Source of the DNA: Fibrisoma limi BUZ 3 | GTDB taxonomy: Bacteria > Bacteroidota > Bacteroidia > Cytophagales > Spirosomataceae | Reading direction: 5' to 3' | Length of the DNA stretch: 64,000 nt | Assembly (NCBI RefSeq): GCF_000296815.2 | Contig: NZ_CAIT01000010.1 | Span: 310,001 to 374,000, forward strand | Shown: piece after piece, positions 1 through 8,933 of the stretch | Layout of the letters: the number at the start of each line of letters is the position of its first letter | Numbering within the stretch: the stretch's first letter is position 1 | Program-made: the position numbers and the translations under genes | The notes under the pieces: generated by a model | The model's database searches: none | Told to the model about the DNA's origin: nothing | What the model saw: the letters and a program-made list of their open reading frames with translations, nothing else

Positions 1-375
1 GTAAACCGGGCGCATCAGATACCCCGACAGGCGGTTTAAGGCGTCTATGGGGTCGGTTTCATCATTGTGGTCAAGCAGGGTGCTGAGGGATACCTGAAGG
101 GATTTTATGAAATTGGATCGCCGACGGACAATGAGTGGAAAATAGTCGGTGGAGGGCATTACGCTGGCCAGGCCACACTGCACCAGGCTGGACTTACCCG
201 TTCCCGACTGTCCGTAGATGAGCAAAAGCTTCGAACGGAAAATAAGTTCGACCAGCCGTTGCTGTTCGAGTTCGCGGCCAAAAAAGCAGTCTTTATCCTG
301 AGCGGTGTAGGCGTCAAGGAACTTAAAAGGACTTTTGGTGACCGGCTTATGAACCTGTGGAGGTGTGGCAGTCAT
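1..375 (-). CDS. nSTAND/NACHT-type NTPase, N-terminal part (cut by window edge)
   Basis: Reading the minus strand from the ATG at 375 gives 125 open codons that run off the left edge. Residues 31-35 read FFGRE, the motif that commonly opens bacterial nSTAND NTPase domains, and residues 55-63 read GQSGTGKSS, a clear Walker A P-loop. Family knowledge: such STAND ATPases sense a trigger, oligomerise and activate an effector. The start lies 2 bp after the stop of the CHAT protease gene, so the two are almost certainly one transcript, with the protease first. Sensor repeats and the rest of the NTPase lie outside the window. The P-loop call is firm; the NACHT versus other STAND subclass is not. Confidence 0.8.
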   Translation of the reverse strand, partial: MTATPPQVHKPVTKSPFKFLDAYTAQDKDCFFGRELEQQRLVELIFRSKLLLIYGQSGTGKSSLVQCGLASVMPSTDYFPLIVRRRSNFIKSLQVSLSTLLDHNDETDPIDALNRLSGYLMRPVY

Positions 376-377
376 GG

Positions 378-2246
378 TCAGATCCGGGCTAAAACGTCAG
401 CATCATCGTCAGAGGGCGTAGTAACCGAGAGCACAGATTCCTCGTCGGTCAGAGTCAGCAACGTTCGTAAGGTCCCGAACTGTTCACGCAGCACACTGAA
501 ATCCTGTTTGCTGAATGGGTCGCTATCTTCCTGGGGAATGAGCAAAAGTGGTCCGTCGGGGCGGCTGATGTGCTGATAACGTAATTGTCCGGATTGACTG
601 GAATGAAAGCTGTACAGATCAAATACGCTGTTGTCACTCTTGAGAAATACGTTTTTGTCGATCACAAAGGGAGCCAGGCTCAAAAAGCCACCCGGTGCCA
701 ACTCTTCTATTGATCCACTCTCGCTAAGCCGTCGTTGAATCCTGACCAGCAGCACCGACTGGCAATCCCAAAGATCAGGCAATGGAATTTCTTCAAAAGA
801 TGACTCACTTGTATCCAAACCTTGACTGGCCCGGAGGATAACCATCTCATGACGGTACGCGGGCGGTTGTCGGTAGAACCGGACCGCCCGAATGTTTTTA
901 AACGACTGTAGTCGGTAAATTGACCAGAAACCAGCCTGTTTCAACCATTCGCTCAAATGCTCTTCCCCAAGTCTACAAAGCGATACAATATTGCTGATAC
1001 CGAGAGGAGCAGCAATCCGTGCTTTAAGGCTAAACAAAAATTGCAGGGTGTCCGTCAAGCGGGAATCGGTCCCGAACGTATCAAGCCAGTCTTTTAACTC
1101 CGTGATAAAATACGGAATTTGTTGCCGGTTCGTAAACGTTCGCATCGTTTGAATTGCTGCGACCAATTGATCACTTTCCCAGTGGTCCCAACCAGCAGTC
1201 ATCGTTTCCTGAATGAGTTGTTTGGTGGGCGCATCCATCAGGTTTCCAGCAGGTTGTACTTCTGACTCCTGCAGCCAGTTGCGTATCTGAGAGAGCAGAA
1301 TACTCATCAGCAGATCGATCGATGAGTCAAAGAGTGACACGTAATACTTGAGCCGGTCCTGAGTAGCGGTTGGCTCGATCAACTTGTTGTCGTCCGAGAT
1401 ATGACGGCAAAAGAGTTTACGCAGATGCTCTGAAATAGGGTATGGAAGCCGCCGTAGTATTTCAAGCTGTAGCCAGCCACGCAGACTCGTGTCATCATTA
1501 ATTCGGGCGGCTTTACTGGTTAACAGTTGCTTCAGCGTCGGATCAAACTTGACGAGCGTAGTGTATAGCGATTTCCGCAGTACGTCGTTGGCAACGTATT
1601 GCGAAGTGTCATTAACAGTAGCCGTTGGGAGTTCCCAGCGGGCCGTGTCATCGTCGGGGCAGTAGAAGTACCATTTGTCCTGGCTTACCTCGTTCTGAAG
1701 CCTGGCCCCTCCCCGGTCAATGCGTTGTACGGTAGTGGGTACAGTTACCTGAATGGTCAGCCGGGCAATGTCGACGGCTTCCTGCAACGAGTACTGGTTA
1801 ACCAGGGCCTGGTAGAAAGCTATGGCGAACTCTTTGGCCACAGTATCATTGACGGGTGCACGGGTAGCGATAACGGCCGCCTTCACGTTTTGATCAGCCA
1901 GTAGCCTGATGTGATTGAGTGTCGAGCAGCCGTTCAGAAACACCAGCCGAAGTTCGGGACAGCGCGCCAGCAGTTGAGCAATGCCAACGCCCCGGGCGGA
2001 GGTATCTTCAAATTGGAGAGCGTTACTACCGGCATGACCACTAAAGTGAAATAAGCAAAGCGTTTGTTGGTAAAGCTGAATTTTTGTGGCTACCGAGTCA
2101 GTCGTTGCAAATGAGTCGCGCACTTTTTGAAATTGATTCTTACTGCTTCGGGGGTCAAGCAGTCGATCAATACCCGCATCCTCATCGCTGAGGTTACCAA
2201 GAGGGCGATCATGATCATTCGCAAAACAAAACAATAGCGTATTCAT
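378..2246 (-). CDS. CHAT-domain (caspase-like) protease with C-terminal helical region
   Basis: A 622-residue protein. The first 210 residues look like a CHAT domain (caspase HetF-associated with TPRs): the catalytic histidine is probably H71 in HFSGHAG and the nucleophile C107 in FLNGCST, with the usual spacing and the preceding hydrophobic strands. Residues 215-622 are mostly helical, lack obvious repeats, and may be an effector-associated or regulatory region; I do not recognise them. There is no signal peptide, so it should be cytoplasmic. It is followed after 2 bp by an nSTAND NTPase gene, the arrangement expected if the NTPase controls protease activation. Related systems are proposed to cause regulated cell death or defence against phage. 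The protease fold is well supported; the target and trigger are unknown. Confidence 0.85.
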   Translation of the reverse strand: MNTLLFCFANDHDRPLGNLSDEDAGIDRLLDPRSSKNQFQKVRDSFATTDSVATKIQLYQQTLCLFHFSGHAGSNALQFEDTSARGVGIAQLLARCPELRLVFLNGCSTLNHIRLLADQNVKAAVIATRAPVNDTVAKEFAIAFYQALVNQYSLQEAVDIARLTIQVTVPTTVQRIDRGGARLQNEVSQDKWYFYCPDDDTARWELPTATVNDTSQYVANDVLRKSLYTTLVKFDPTLKQLLTSKAARINDDTSLRGWLQLEILRRLPYPISEHLRKLFCRHISDDNKLIEPTATQDRLKYYVSLFDSSIDLLMSILLSQIRNWLQESEVQPAGNLMDAPTKQLIQETMTAGWDHWESDQLVAAIQTMRTFTNRQQIPYFITELKDWLDTFGTDSRLTDTLQFLFSLKARIAAPLGISNIVSLCRLGEEHLSEWLKQAGFWSIYRLQSFKNIRAVRFYRQPPAYRHEMVILRASQGLDTSESSFEEIPLPDLWDCQSVLLVRIQRRLSESGSIEELAPGGFLSLAPFVIDKNVFLKSDNSVFDLYSFHSSQSGQLRYQHISRPDGPLLLIPQEDSDPFSKQDFSVLREQFGTLRTLLTLTDEESVLSVTTPSDDDADVLARI

Positions 2247-2577
2247 GGAAGGCTGTGAGTGAATGTACTTAAAGAATTAGGTTGAGATCAGAATTTAGGA
2301 TTTGTAACGCTAAAAAATAAAAGTTTGCTGTTTATGTGAAAATTAGAAAAATTAATACTTACTCTCAATAAATTCATTATTATTTAGTGCCAACTGGGCT
2401 ACGAATACACTCATTAGCAGATGTGAATGTTAGAAGCTTCTACCGTTTACTTGATAAGTAATTTTATTCTGGTTTATCGACAAATTTGCTTGAGTAAAAA
2501 AAGTGTTTATAAAGTTTATAGGAGACCTGATACACATTCGTCAACGTTGACAATTATCTATAAATGAAACATGATTA
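2247..2577. other. AT-rich divergent intergenic region
   Basis: This stretch of about 330 bp lies between the CHAT protease gene (leftward) and the TPR gene (rightward). It is strongly AT-rich and holds no plausible gene. It must carry both promoters, but I could not assign a convincing -7/-33 pair on either strand. Confidence 0.6.
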
Positions 2578-2592
2578 ATGTTGCCTGTTTTT

Positions 2593-3480
2593 ATGGAGAA
2601 TCAGCTAAGTTTTTTGGGAGCGATTTTACTATTTGTTATCAGCTTCCTTTCTCCTGTTTACGTGTCTGGTCAGGTTGACAGCCTCATTGATGATGAGTAC
2701 GACCGGTACAAAAATCGAGGGGATGCTCATTTCAGGCAGGGTAGTTACCTGGAAGCCCGACGGCACTATCAAAGCTGCCTGGAAGTACCCGGCTTTGAAG
2801 CCAATCCCTGGATCAAAAGTCGGATAGAATACTGTAGCAAGTATCAGGTAATACGTCAGCAGGCTGAGAATGCACAAGTTGCTGAAGCTATCGGTTTCTA
2901 TCGGGAACTACTTGGCTATAATCCTGAAGACGCCAACGCAAAAGATAAGTTAATTGCTATATATGATAAGAAAGCTGACGACGCGTTTGACCTAAAACGA
3001 TATCGCGAGGCCATTGTCAATTATGGACAAATGCTTAAGTATACTGCGGACGAAAAAAAGATAAACGAAGTAAATGAAAGAATTAAGAAGGCTAATGTAT
3101 TTCGCTTAAACTATCAATACTCAAAGCTCCAGATAGCAGCAGGAGTAGTTGCAATAGGAGCCGGTACATATGCCTTACTTCTTCGGAATGATTACCAAAA
3201 AAAACGAAATGCTCTCGATATAATCAGTCGGACGGTTGATCCTGAGAACATTGGTCTCATCGAATCATCAGATGGATATCGCCAATATAAAGAAGCCTAC
3301 AGTGATGTCCAGTCAGCTCAAAATAAAAACGGTTGGTTTAAAGCCGGTGTTGGTGTGGCAGTTGCTGCAACTATCGCTGAATTATATCTTATCCTGAACA
3401 AATCTAAATTAAGTACGAGCGCTATTACGTGGAGACCATCTTCGGATTCTGTAGGTCTGACAATAGGCTATAGGTTTTAA
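2593..3480 (+). CDS. TPR-containing membrane protein
   Basis: The start is set at MENQLSF (2593); an in-frame ATG at 2578 would add five residues before the signal sequence. An N-terminal hydrophobic segment ends in VSGQ, consistent with a signal peptide. Residues about 35-165 form TPR-like helices (YKNRGDAHFRQGSYLEARRHYQ; ADDAFDLKRYREAIVNYGQML). Two hydrophobic segments follow, near residues 180-195 and 255-275, so the protein is probably membrane-anchored. The gene is AT-rich compared with most of the window and is followed after 37 bp by the LamG lipoprotein gene on the same strand. It is divergent from the CHAT/NTPase pair, so a shared role is possible but unproven. Confidence 0.75.
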   Translation: MENQLSFLGAILLFVISFLSPVYVSGQVDSLIDDEYDRYKNRGDAHFRQGSYLEARRHYQSCLEVPGFEANPWIKSRIEYCSKYQVIRQQAENAQVAEAIGFYRELLGYNPEDANAKDKLIAIYDKKADDAFDLKRYREAIVNYGQMLKYTADEKKINEVNERIKKANVFRLNYQYSKLQIAAGVVAIGAGTYALLLRNDYQKKRNALDIISRTVDPENIGLIESSDGYRQYKEAYSDVQSAQNKNGWFKAGVGVAVAATIAELYLILNKSKLSTSAITWRPSSDSVGLTIGYRF

Positions 3481-3517
3481 TTATTATTATAAATTTCACT
3501 CACTTTGAAATCGAAAA

Positions 3518-4381
3518 ATGAAACGGTTATTGATTTACTTGAGCTGCTTTTTATTTACAGGCGGGCTGGAATCAACACTTCTGAGTTGTAGCAGGTGGGA
3601 TGTGCCAGCACTTAAAGAACAAAGTATTTCGAGGGGTTTAGTGACTTATTTGCCGTTTACTGCCGGATCGCTTACTGACAGTCTTAAAAATAATAACGCC
3701 ATATGGGGCCTTAGTAACACAAAGTCTAATTTTATTGATGATTTCAAGGGTACTGCTAATTCAGCAATCCAGTTAAATGGTTCAACTGATTATATCAAAT
3801 TATTAGATAATAAAAGTTTGCAGTTTGATACAGCGTTTGCCATAAGCATTTGGATTAAGCCTGTTGTACAGGTATTGAACCCGGGTACTGATAGGCGTAT
3901 ACAGATCTATAATAAGTCGAACTTCACAACCGGAGCAGGTGAAGCTTATAGTTCGTCAATGCGGGCAATCAGAAATATTGATGGTCTGCCAGATATTATA
4001 GCAATATTGGCGGATGTCAAACAAGGGAGTAACTGTGAATCAGGTAGGGGATGGCAGAGCTTATCAATTAATACGAATCGAGCTATTTACGAAAACAACG
4101 GGTGGCATCATCTGGCTTTTTCTTACAATCGTTCAACGGTTTCATTTTACTTGGATGGCGTTTTACTAAGTATATCTAAATTATCAAATTTAAATAAAAT
4201 AGATAATTGCGTTGGTGGCGACTTACGCTTCGGGGTTCAGCATTTAAAGGCGGTAGACCCTGATAGTAAAAAAAACTATTATAATTACTTCAGTGGCGGT
4301 ATGGATGAGATACGAATATATAACCGTCCGCTAACAGCCACCGAAGTGCAAACACTGTACAAGCTTAAAGACGAGGGTTGA
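3518..4381 (+). CDS. LamG-domain lipoprotein
   Basis: A 287-residue protein with a signal sequence ending in the lipobox LLSC (C24), so it is probably a lipoprotein. The rest matches a LamG/concanavalin-like jelly roll: SAIQLNGSTDYIKL, FAISIWIKP, WHHLAFSYN, VSFYLDGVL and the closing GGMDEIRIYNRPLTATEVQTLY are all typical strands of this family, which usually binds glycans or other ligands. Base composition is markedly AT-rich. It lies 37 bp after the TPR gene and is followed by a terminator-like hairpin. The binding partner is unknown. Confidence 0.85.
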   Translation: MKRLLIYLSCFLFTGGLESTLLSCSRWDVPALKEQSISRGLVTYLPFTAGSLTDSLKNNNAIWGLSNTKSNFIDDFKGTANSAIQLNGSTDYIKLLDNKSLQFDTAFAISIWIKPVVQVLNPGTDRRIQIYNKSNFTTGAGEAYSSSMRAIRNIDGLPDIIAILADVKQGSNCESGRGWQSLSINTNRAIYENNGWHHLAFSYNRSTVSFYLDGVLLSISKLSNLNKIDNCVGGDLRFGVQHLKAVDPDSKKNYYNYFSGGMDEIRIYNRPLTATEVQTLYKLKDEG

Positions 4382-4439
4382 GACTTTTTTCATTGTATTG
4401 CAGTACGTTATTCAGGTGTGTGCATAACATTCAGAGCGG

Positions 4440-4465
4440 ACCCTGCCAACCTTAGCAGGGTTTTA
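4440..4465 (+). terminator. Rho-independent terminator after the LamG gene
   Basis: The inverted repeat CCCTGC / GCAGGG with an 8-nt loop is followed by TTTTA. It lies 59 bp beyond the LamG stop and abuts the stop of the convergent dehydrogenase gene. Confidence 0.7.
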
Positions 4466-5452
4466 TCGTTTCAGCAGTAAAGTGCCCAGCACCACACCGG
4501 CTACCACCGATGCCGCGATGGGAACGGCCTGATGACGGCCCAGCCAGCCGACCGCGCTGACGTCGTGTGACTGATCGTTGAACCGGCCGTGAGCACCGTA
4601 ATCGCCTTTGACCGTATCGTAGAGGTTATCGGGCCGACCAGGGGTTTCAGGTTCGTTGGTCTGCTGACCTTTGTAGCCATTACGGGCCAGCACCCAGTCG
4701 CCGATCATAGGCGCTACTTTGTTGCCCAGAATGGCCTCTACGGATGTATAGCCAACCTTAAATTCCCGATCTGGGTGATGAGCAGCGTAGTAGATCGTCC
4801 GGGCGGCTACTTCGGGCTGGTAGATCTTACCCATCGGTCGCGACTTGTTCGGCATCCGGCTGCGCATCCAGTCGAACTGTGGCGTGTTCATGGCCGGTAG
4901 CTGTACCATCGTCACTTTAACGTTGCTCTTGTTGTGGATTAGTTCCGTGCGCAACGAGTCATAAAAACCCTGTACTGCGTGTTTGGCCGCGCAGTAGGCC
5001 GATTGAAGCGGAATGCCCCGGTAGGCTAATGCCGAGCCAACGAGCACAATGGTTCCTTTGTCGCGAGTTTCCATCCGCTTCAGGGCGGCCATGGTGCCGT
5101 ATACCTGACCGAGGTACGTCACTTCGGTTACGCGTTTGTATTCATCCGGCTGCATCTGATCAACCGGGCTAAGCACACTGACCATGGCGTTGTTCACCCA
5201 CACGTCAATTGGCCCCCAGGTATCTTCTACTTCGGCGGCAATGGTTTCTATCCGGTCGGCATCCGCTACGTCGGCGGGGAAAATCAGGGCCTGACCGCCT
5301 AAGTCTTCAACTTCCTTTTTGGCGGCTTCGAGTCGATCCTGGTCCCGGGCAATTAAGGCAACCCGGGCACCGTGCCGGGCAAACTCGTGGGCAATGGAGC
5401 GGCCCAGACCAGCCGACGCGCCGGTCACTACAACTACTTCCTGCTGATTCAT
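4463..5452 (-). CDS. SDR family NAD(P)-dependent oxidoreductase with C-terminal membrane helix
   Basis: 329 residues. Classical short-chain dehydrogenase features are present: TGASAGLG cofactor loop near residue 10, NNAM near 87, catalytic serine in VGSALAYRG and the YCAAK catalytic pair near 153. Residues beyond about 240 are an extension that ends in a hydrophobic helix (VPIAASVVAGVVLGTLLL), suggesting tail anchoring in the membrane. It is the second gene of a leftward pair with the small membrane protein upstream (19 bp gap). The substrate cannot be told from the sequence. Confidence 0.93.
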   Translation of the reverse strand: MNQQEVVVVTGASAGLGRSIAHEFARHGARVALIARDQDRLEAAKKEVEDLGGQALIFPADVADADRIETIAAEVEDTWGPIDVWVNNAMVSVLSPVDQMQPDEYKRVTEVTYLGQVYGTMAALKRMETRDKGTIVLVGSALAYRGIPLQSAYCAAKHAVQGFYDSLRTELIHNKSNVKVTMVQLPAMNTPQFDWMRSRMPNKSRPMGKIYQPEVAARTIYYAAHHPDREFKVGYTSVEAILGNKVAPMIGDWVLARNGYKGQQTNEPETPGRPDNLYDTVKGDYGAHGRFNDQSHDVSAVGWLGRHQAVPIAASVVAGVVLGTLLLKR

Positions 5453-5471
5453 AACGGTGACGTTAACTAAG

Positions 5472-6050
5472 TTATCGGGTAAACAATGACCAACCTCTAT
5501 GGCTACGCTCGGCCTCAGTCATGGCGTCGTAGCAGGCACCGGCTGCCAGTGCATACACGGCATGGTGCACGATGTCAGTACCGATCTGCTTAGGTGACCA
5601 TTCGGTGATGGGCGGACTGGCTTTGGTAGCCGGGAGCATAACAAGTGCCGTACCCCAGAGCGCGCCAAAATGGATGAGCGTAGCGGCCGACCCCTGAACG
5701 CCGATCAGGTCCAGCGCACTTCGGGCCATTCCCCAACTGGTTCCGTAGCTGAAGTGCATGATTTGAGTGAACCGATCCTTATTTTCTTCGAGGTCCTGTT
5801 GTAGTTCCTTCTTCTTTGATGGAGGAGCGTCGTCCTGCTTTTCCAATTCGGCCTGCCCCCGGGGCTCAACGCCCAGCGCCTTACCGCCCGTGATGGCCGG
5901 GGCTTCGCTATTACCCCGTTTGGTTAATTGCATCTCGATCATCTGCGATAGCGTGATCGCCACCGTACCGGCCAGACCCGAAAGAATGCCTTTGCCGACA
6001 GCATTGCCAACCTGAGCCAGCGAATAAAAGAAGGAATTGCTCTGTACCAT
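5472..6050 (-). CDS. Hypothetical membrane protein
   Basis: 192 residues with a Gly/Ala-rich hydrophobic segment near residues 15-38 (GILSGLAGTVAITLSQMIEM), a charged middle section (QAELEKQDDAPPSKKKELQQDLEENKD) and at least two more hydrophobic segments. I do not recognise the family. It precedes the SDR oxidoreductase by 19 bp on the same strand, so the two are probably co-transcribed and may work together at the membrane. Confidence 0.8.
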   Translation of the reverse strand: MVQSNSFFYSLAQVGNAVGKGILSGLAGTVAITLSQMIEMQLTKRGNSEAPAITGGKALGVEPRGQAELEKQDDAPPSKKKELQQDLEENKDRFTQIMHFSYGTSWGMARSALDLIGVQGSAATLIHFGALWGTALVMLPATKASPPITEWSPKQIGTDIVHHAVYALAAGACYDAMTEAERSHRGWSLFTR

Positions 6051-6242
6051 ACATGCTGCTGTTTCTACGTTCAGATTCGGGCTTCAGCCGAGCGACTTAC
6101 TAGAATAAACGATATGATTGAAAAAGGGTTTGCATCAGCACAAGGAACAGAGGGAGTGGCTAACCAGTTGGCTGAGTTAAACATAAATCTATAGGCAAAG
6201 TTGGTATTATACCGAAAACTCGTCCCATTAATACTAACTGAC

Positions 6243-7757
6243 ATGGAGATGAACATGGGCAACCGGGGCGTAGCCCGGCCGATGCAGATGCAGAATGGGA
6301 AGGATCAGCAAAACGACCATGCGGAGCCTTCGGGGCACGATCAGCACAAAATGACGCCGGAACACCGCCGGAATATGCTGAACATGCACCAGCAACAAAC
6401 CTTATGGATCTATTGGTTAGTAATTATTCTGGGGTTTTGGGTACTGCTCGCTCCGTTAACATTCGATTATGGTAAAGAGTCTGTATTACCCAGCGGAGGC
6501 CGTTCTGTCTGGCTGTCGCTGGAAAAGCGGGTGCAGGTGCTTACCTGGAGCGACATCATCAGTGGAGCGTTGCTCATCATTTTTGGCTACCGCTCGCTAA
6601 CTCCCAACCGGCCGGTCAGTGTCTGGATCTGCTGCTTTGTGGGAGTTTGGCTCAGTATTGCCCCGCTTATTTTCTGGTCGCCCTCGGCGGCTGCCTATCT
6701 GAATGATACGCTGGTGGGGGCGCTGGTCATCGGCCTCACGATTCTGATACCGGGTATGCCCAACATGATTATGTACATGGAAATGGGGCCTGATACGCCA
6801 CCGGGCTGGAGCTATAATCCGTCGAGCTGGCCCCAGCGCTGGATTATGATCGTAACGGGGCTGATGGGCTGGATGGTATCCCGCTACATTGCTGCTTTTC
6901 AACTGGGCTACATTGATAGTGCCTGGGACCCGTTTTTCGGCAATAGCACCGAGCGAGTATTGAATTCAAGTATGTCGCACTCGTTACCCGTATCCGATGC
7001 GGGGCTGGGCTCACTGGCGTATACGTTCGAATTCCTGATGGGCTGGATGGGTATTTCGTCCCGCTGGCGGACTATGCCCTGGATGGTTACGTTTTTTGGA
7101 CTCCTGGTCATACCGCTCGGATTGGTCCATATTTTCCTGGTTATTTCGCAGCCGCTGATCGTTGGCTATTGGTGTACTTTCTGCATACTGGCGGCTGTAA
7201 TCATGCTGCCCATGATCCCTCTGGAAGTGGACGAGGTGATTGCCATGATTCAATACATGAAACGGGCTACCCGAAAAGGCGAAGGGTTCTGGAAGGTATT
7301 CTGGAAAGGAGGTGGTGTTGAAGAGGGCCAGATGGACGAACGGTCGCCGGCCATGCTATCCTTCCCGGATCAGGGAGGGCAGGTGTTTCGGGCGTCGATC
7401 TGGGGTATGAGCTTTCCCTGGACGCTGACGGTATCCATGCTGCTGGGCATCTGGCTGATGGCGTCACCGGCGGTATTCGGGGCCGAAATTCAAAGCCCGG
7501 CAGCCAACCTGAATCACTTATGTGGGGCATTGATTGTGGTAGTATCCGTCATTGCCATGGGCGAAGTACTCCGGATTGGCCGGTGGCTGAACGTATTGCT
7601 TGGCCTGACCGTAGCTGCCGGGATCTGGTTTACGGGCAATGCTACCACTCTTTTAAGCCTGACTGATCTGATTGTTGGCGGGCTGGTCGCTCTGTTGGCA
7701 ATACCGCGTGGTCCTAAAACGGAAACCTACGGCGACTGGGATGAGTACATCCGGTAG
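6243..7757 (+). CDS. SPW-VKOR-like-SPW fusion membrane protein
   Basis: The start is placed at MEMNMGN; upstream in-frame codons have no conserved look. After a His/Met-rich cytosolic N terminus of about 55 residues come SPW-type membrane repeats (VLLAPLTFDYG, LSIAPLIFWSP), then a central VKOR-like region with the redox motif WCTFC near residue 310, then a second SPW unit (WLMASPAVFGAE, SLTDLIVGGLVALLAIP). The loop cysteine pair usually found in VKOR proteins is not seen; the equivalent stretch reads STERVLNSSMSHSLPVSDAG. VKOR-family enzymes use quinones to regenerate disulfides. The neighbouring convergent genes encode the same modules as separate proteins. Domain order is clear; redox function with one CxxC is uncertain. 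Confidence 0.85.
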   Translation: MEMNMGNRGVARPMQMQNGKDQQNDHAEPSGHDQHKMTPEHRRNMLNMHQQQTLWIYWLVIILGFWVLLAPLTFDYGKESVLPSGGRSVWLSLEKRVQVLTWSDIISGALLIIFGYRSLTPNRPVSVWICCFVGVWLSIAPLIFWSPSAAAYLNDTLVGALVIGLTILIPGMPNMIMYMEMGPDTPPGWSYNPSSWPQRWIMIVTGLMGWMVSRYIAAFQLGYIDSAWDPFFGNSTERVLNSSMSHSLPVSDAGLGSLAYTFEFLMGWMGISSRWRTMPWMVTFFGLLVIPLGLVHIFLVISQPLIVGYWCTFCILAAVIMLPMIPLEVDEVIAMIQYMKRATRKGEGFWKVFWKGGGVEEGQMDERSPAMLSFPDQGGQVFRASIWGMSFPWTLTVSMLLGIWLMASPAVFGAEIQSPAANLNHLCGALIVVVSVIAMGEVLRIGRWLNVLLGLTVAAGIWFTGNATTLLSLTDLIVGGLVALLAIPRGPKTETYGDWDEYIR

Positions 7758-7765
7758 GTGCTCCG

Positions 7766-8140
7766 CTATTGCTGGTTAGCCAGGCGAAGATGCTCCGGAT
7801 TGTCCTGAAATAGCGATCGCCACCCCCCGCCGAATTGATGACTGACGGTGCCTCTGATGAGTGACAGCCCGATAGTCAGCGAACCGACTATAAGGTCATT
7901 AATCGTTGCCGTCATATTGCTGTACCCCAGTACCCAAGGGGCTATCAGCAGCCATCCACCGCATAAGGTGTTGACCAGCCGAAAGTTCCGAACCGAATCG
8001 CTGATGGCAACCACGGCTACAGTCACAATGAGCGGACCGACAATATGGACATTGTCGGCGATGGTTTTGTTAAACTGAAACACAGCGGGCGAAACGATCA
8101 GCCACAGACCCAGCAGTACGTTAAGAATTCGTGATAGCAT
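7766..8140 (-). CDS. SPW repeat membrane protein
   Basis: The start is MLSRILNVL at 8140, two bases after the stop of the VKOR-like gene; longer versions of this frame overlap that gene and are unlikely. The protein (124 residues) has SPW-type repeats: WLIVSPAVFQFN followed later by WLLIAPWVLGYS, each with hydrophobic helices. It corresponds to the C-terminal module of the fusion protein on the opposite strand. Its end lies only 9 bp from the end of that fusion gene. Probably co-translated with the VKOR-like partner. Confidence 0.88.
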   Translation of the reverse strand: MLSRILNVLLGLWLIVSPAVFQFNKTIADNVHIVGPLIVTVAVVAISDSVRNFRLVNTLCGGWLLIAPWVLGYSNMTATINDLIVGSLTIGLSLIRGTVSHQFGGGWRSLFQDNPEHLRLANQQ

Positions 8141-8142
8141 GG

Positions 8143-8718
8143 TTACCGTACGGTTGATATGATGGCTTTGTTGCCCCAGAAAGCTTTCCAGACCGACTGG
8201 CCGCTTCGTTTCACACGTTGCAGAAATTGCAGACTCGCCAGAACCTCGTCCATAGCCGGGCCAATCATCGCGATCGAGATAGCCGCCGAGATCAGGCATA
8301 GGGTACACCAGGCATTTTCGAGTATCGGTTGGGCAATGACCAGCAGCACGCTAACCGTTCCCATCGGGCCGACCGCAACGCCGAATAATACCACGAGCCA
8401 GGGTAGGGTTTTCCACCGGCCGGTTCTGCCAAAAACGCCCGTAATGGCATCCACACCGTAGGCTATGGCCCCTAGTAAGGCATCCGGAATGGGTAGTAGG
8501 CGGGAAAGCGGGGAGTTAAGAACCTTCTGGCTGGAGGCTGAGCCAAAAAACGGATCCCAGACGGAAGGAATGATTCGTAGCTGATACAATCCAAGGTACA
8601 GCGAAATACCTAACCCAACCACTGCAACGGCAACAAGCGGTAGTCGCTGTCCCCACGTTGATGGATTGTAGTCCCAGCCCGGCGGAATTTCAGAAGATAC
8701 GTTCTCCATCGGCTTCAT
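8143..8718 (-). CDS. VKOR-like membrane protein
   Basis: 191 residues starting MKPMENVSSEIPPGWDYNPSTWGQR; the second ATG (8709) is an alternative start. The PPGWxYNPSxWxQR opening is nearly identical to the start of the VKOR-like region in the convergent fusion protein. Membrane helices are followed by WCTLC, the redox-type CxxC, then DEVLASLQFLQRVKRSGQSVWKAFWG, which again parallels the fusion (DEVIAMIQYMKRATRKGEGFWKVFWKG). As in the fusion, the loop cysteines of canonical VKOR are missing. First gene of a two-gene leftward unit with the SPW protein. Confidence 0.85.
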   Translation of the reverse strand: MKPMENVSSEIPPGWDYNPSTWGQRLPLVAVAVVGLGISLYLGLYQLRIIPSVWDPFFGSASSQKVLNSPLSRLLPIPDALLGAIAYGVDAITGVFGRTGRWKTLPWLVVLFGVAVGPMGTVSVLLVIAQPILENAWCTLCLISAAISIAMIGPAMDEVLASLQFLQRVKRSGQSVWKAFWGNKAIISTVR

Positions 8719-8933
8719 CGTGCTAGTTTCTTCCTGGTTAGTACAGCCAAAGTCGAAAATTGTTCAAAGAGCGAGGGCCGTAATCTACCAATCCAGTGTC
8801 GATAAAGAACAGTTGCAGACCAGGCTGGTTAGCATAAAAAACGGCCTGTCCACGCTGGTTTCGATACTACTGGAATGGCTCAGGGTAGTAGCGACAAACA
8901 CGAACGCACCTCTCATTAAATGCACTCAAGGCT

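Noticed and set aside
67-576. 169-codon plus-strand frame across the NTPase and CHAT genes
   Set aside because: The opposite strand encodes clear P-loop and protease motifs; the plus frame shows none.
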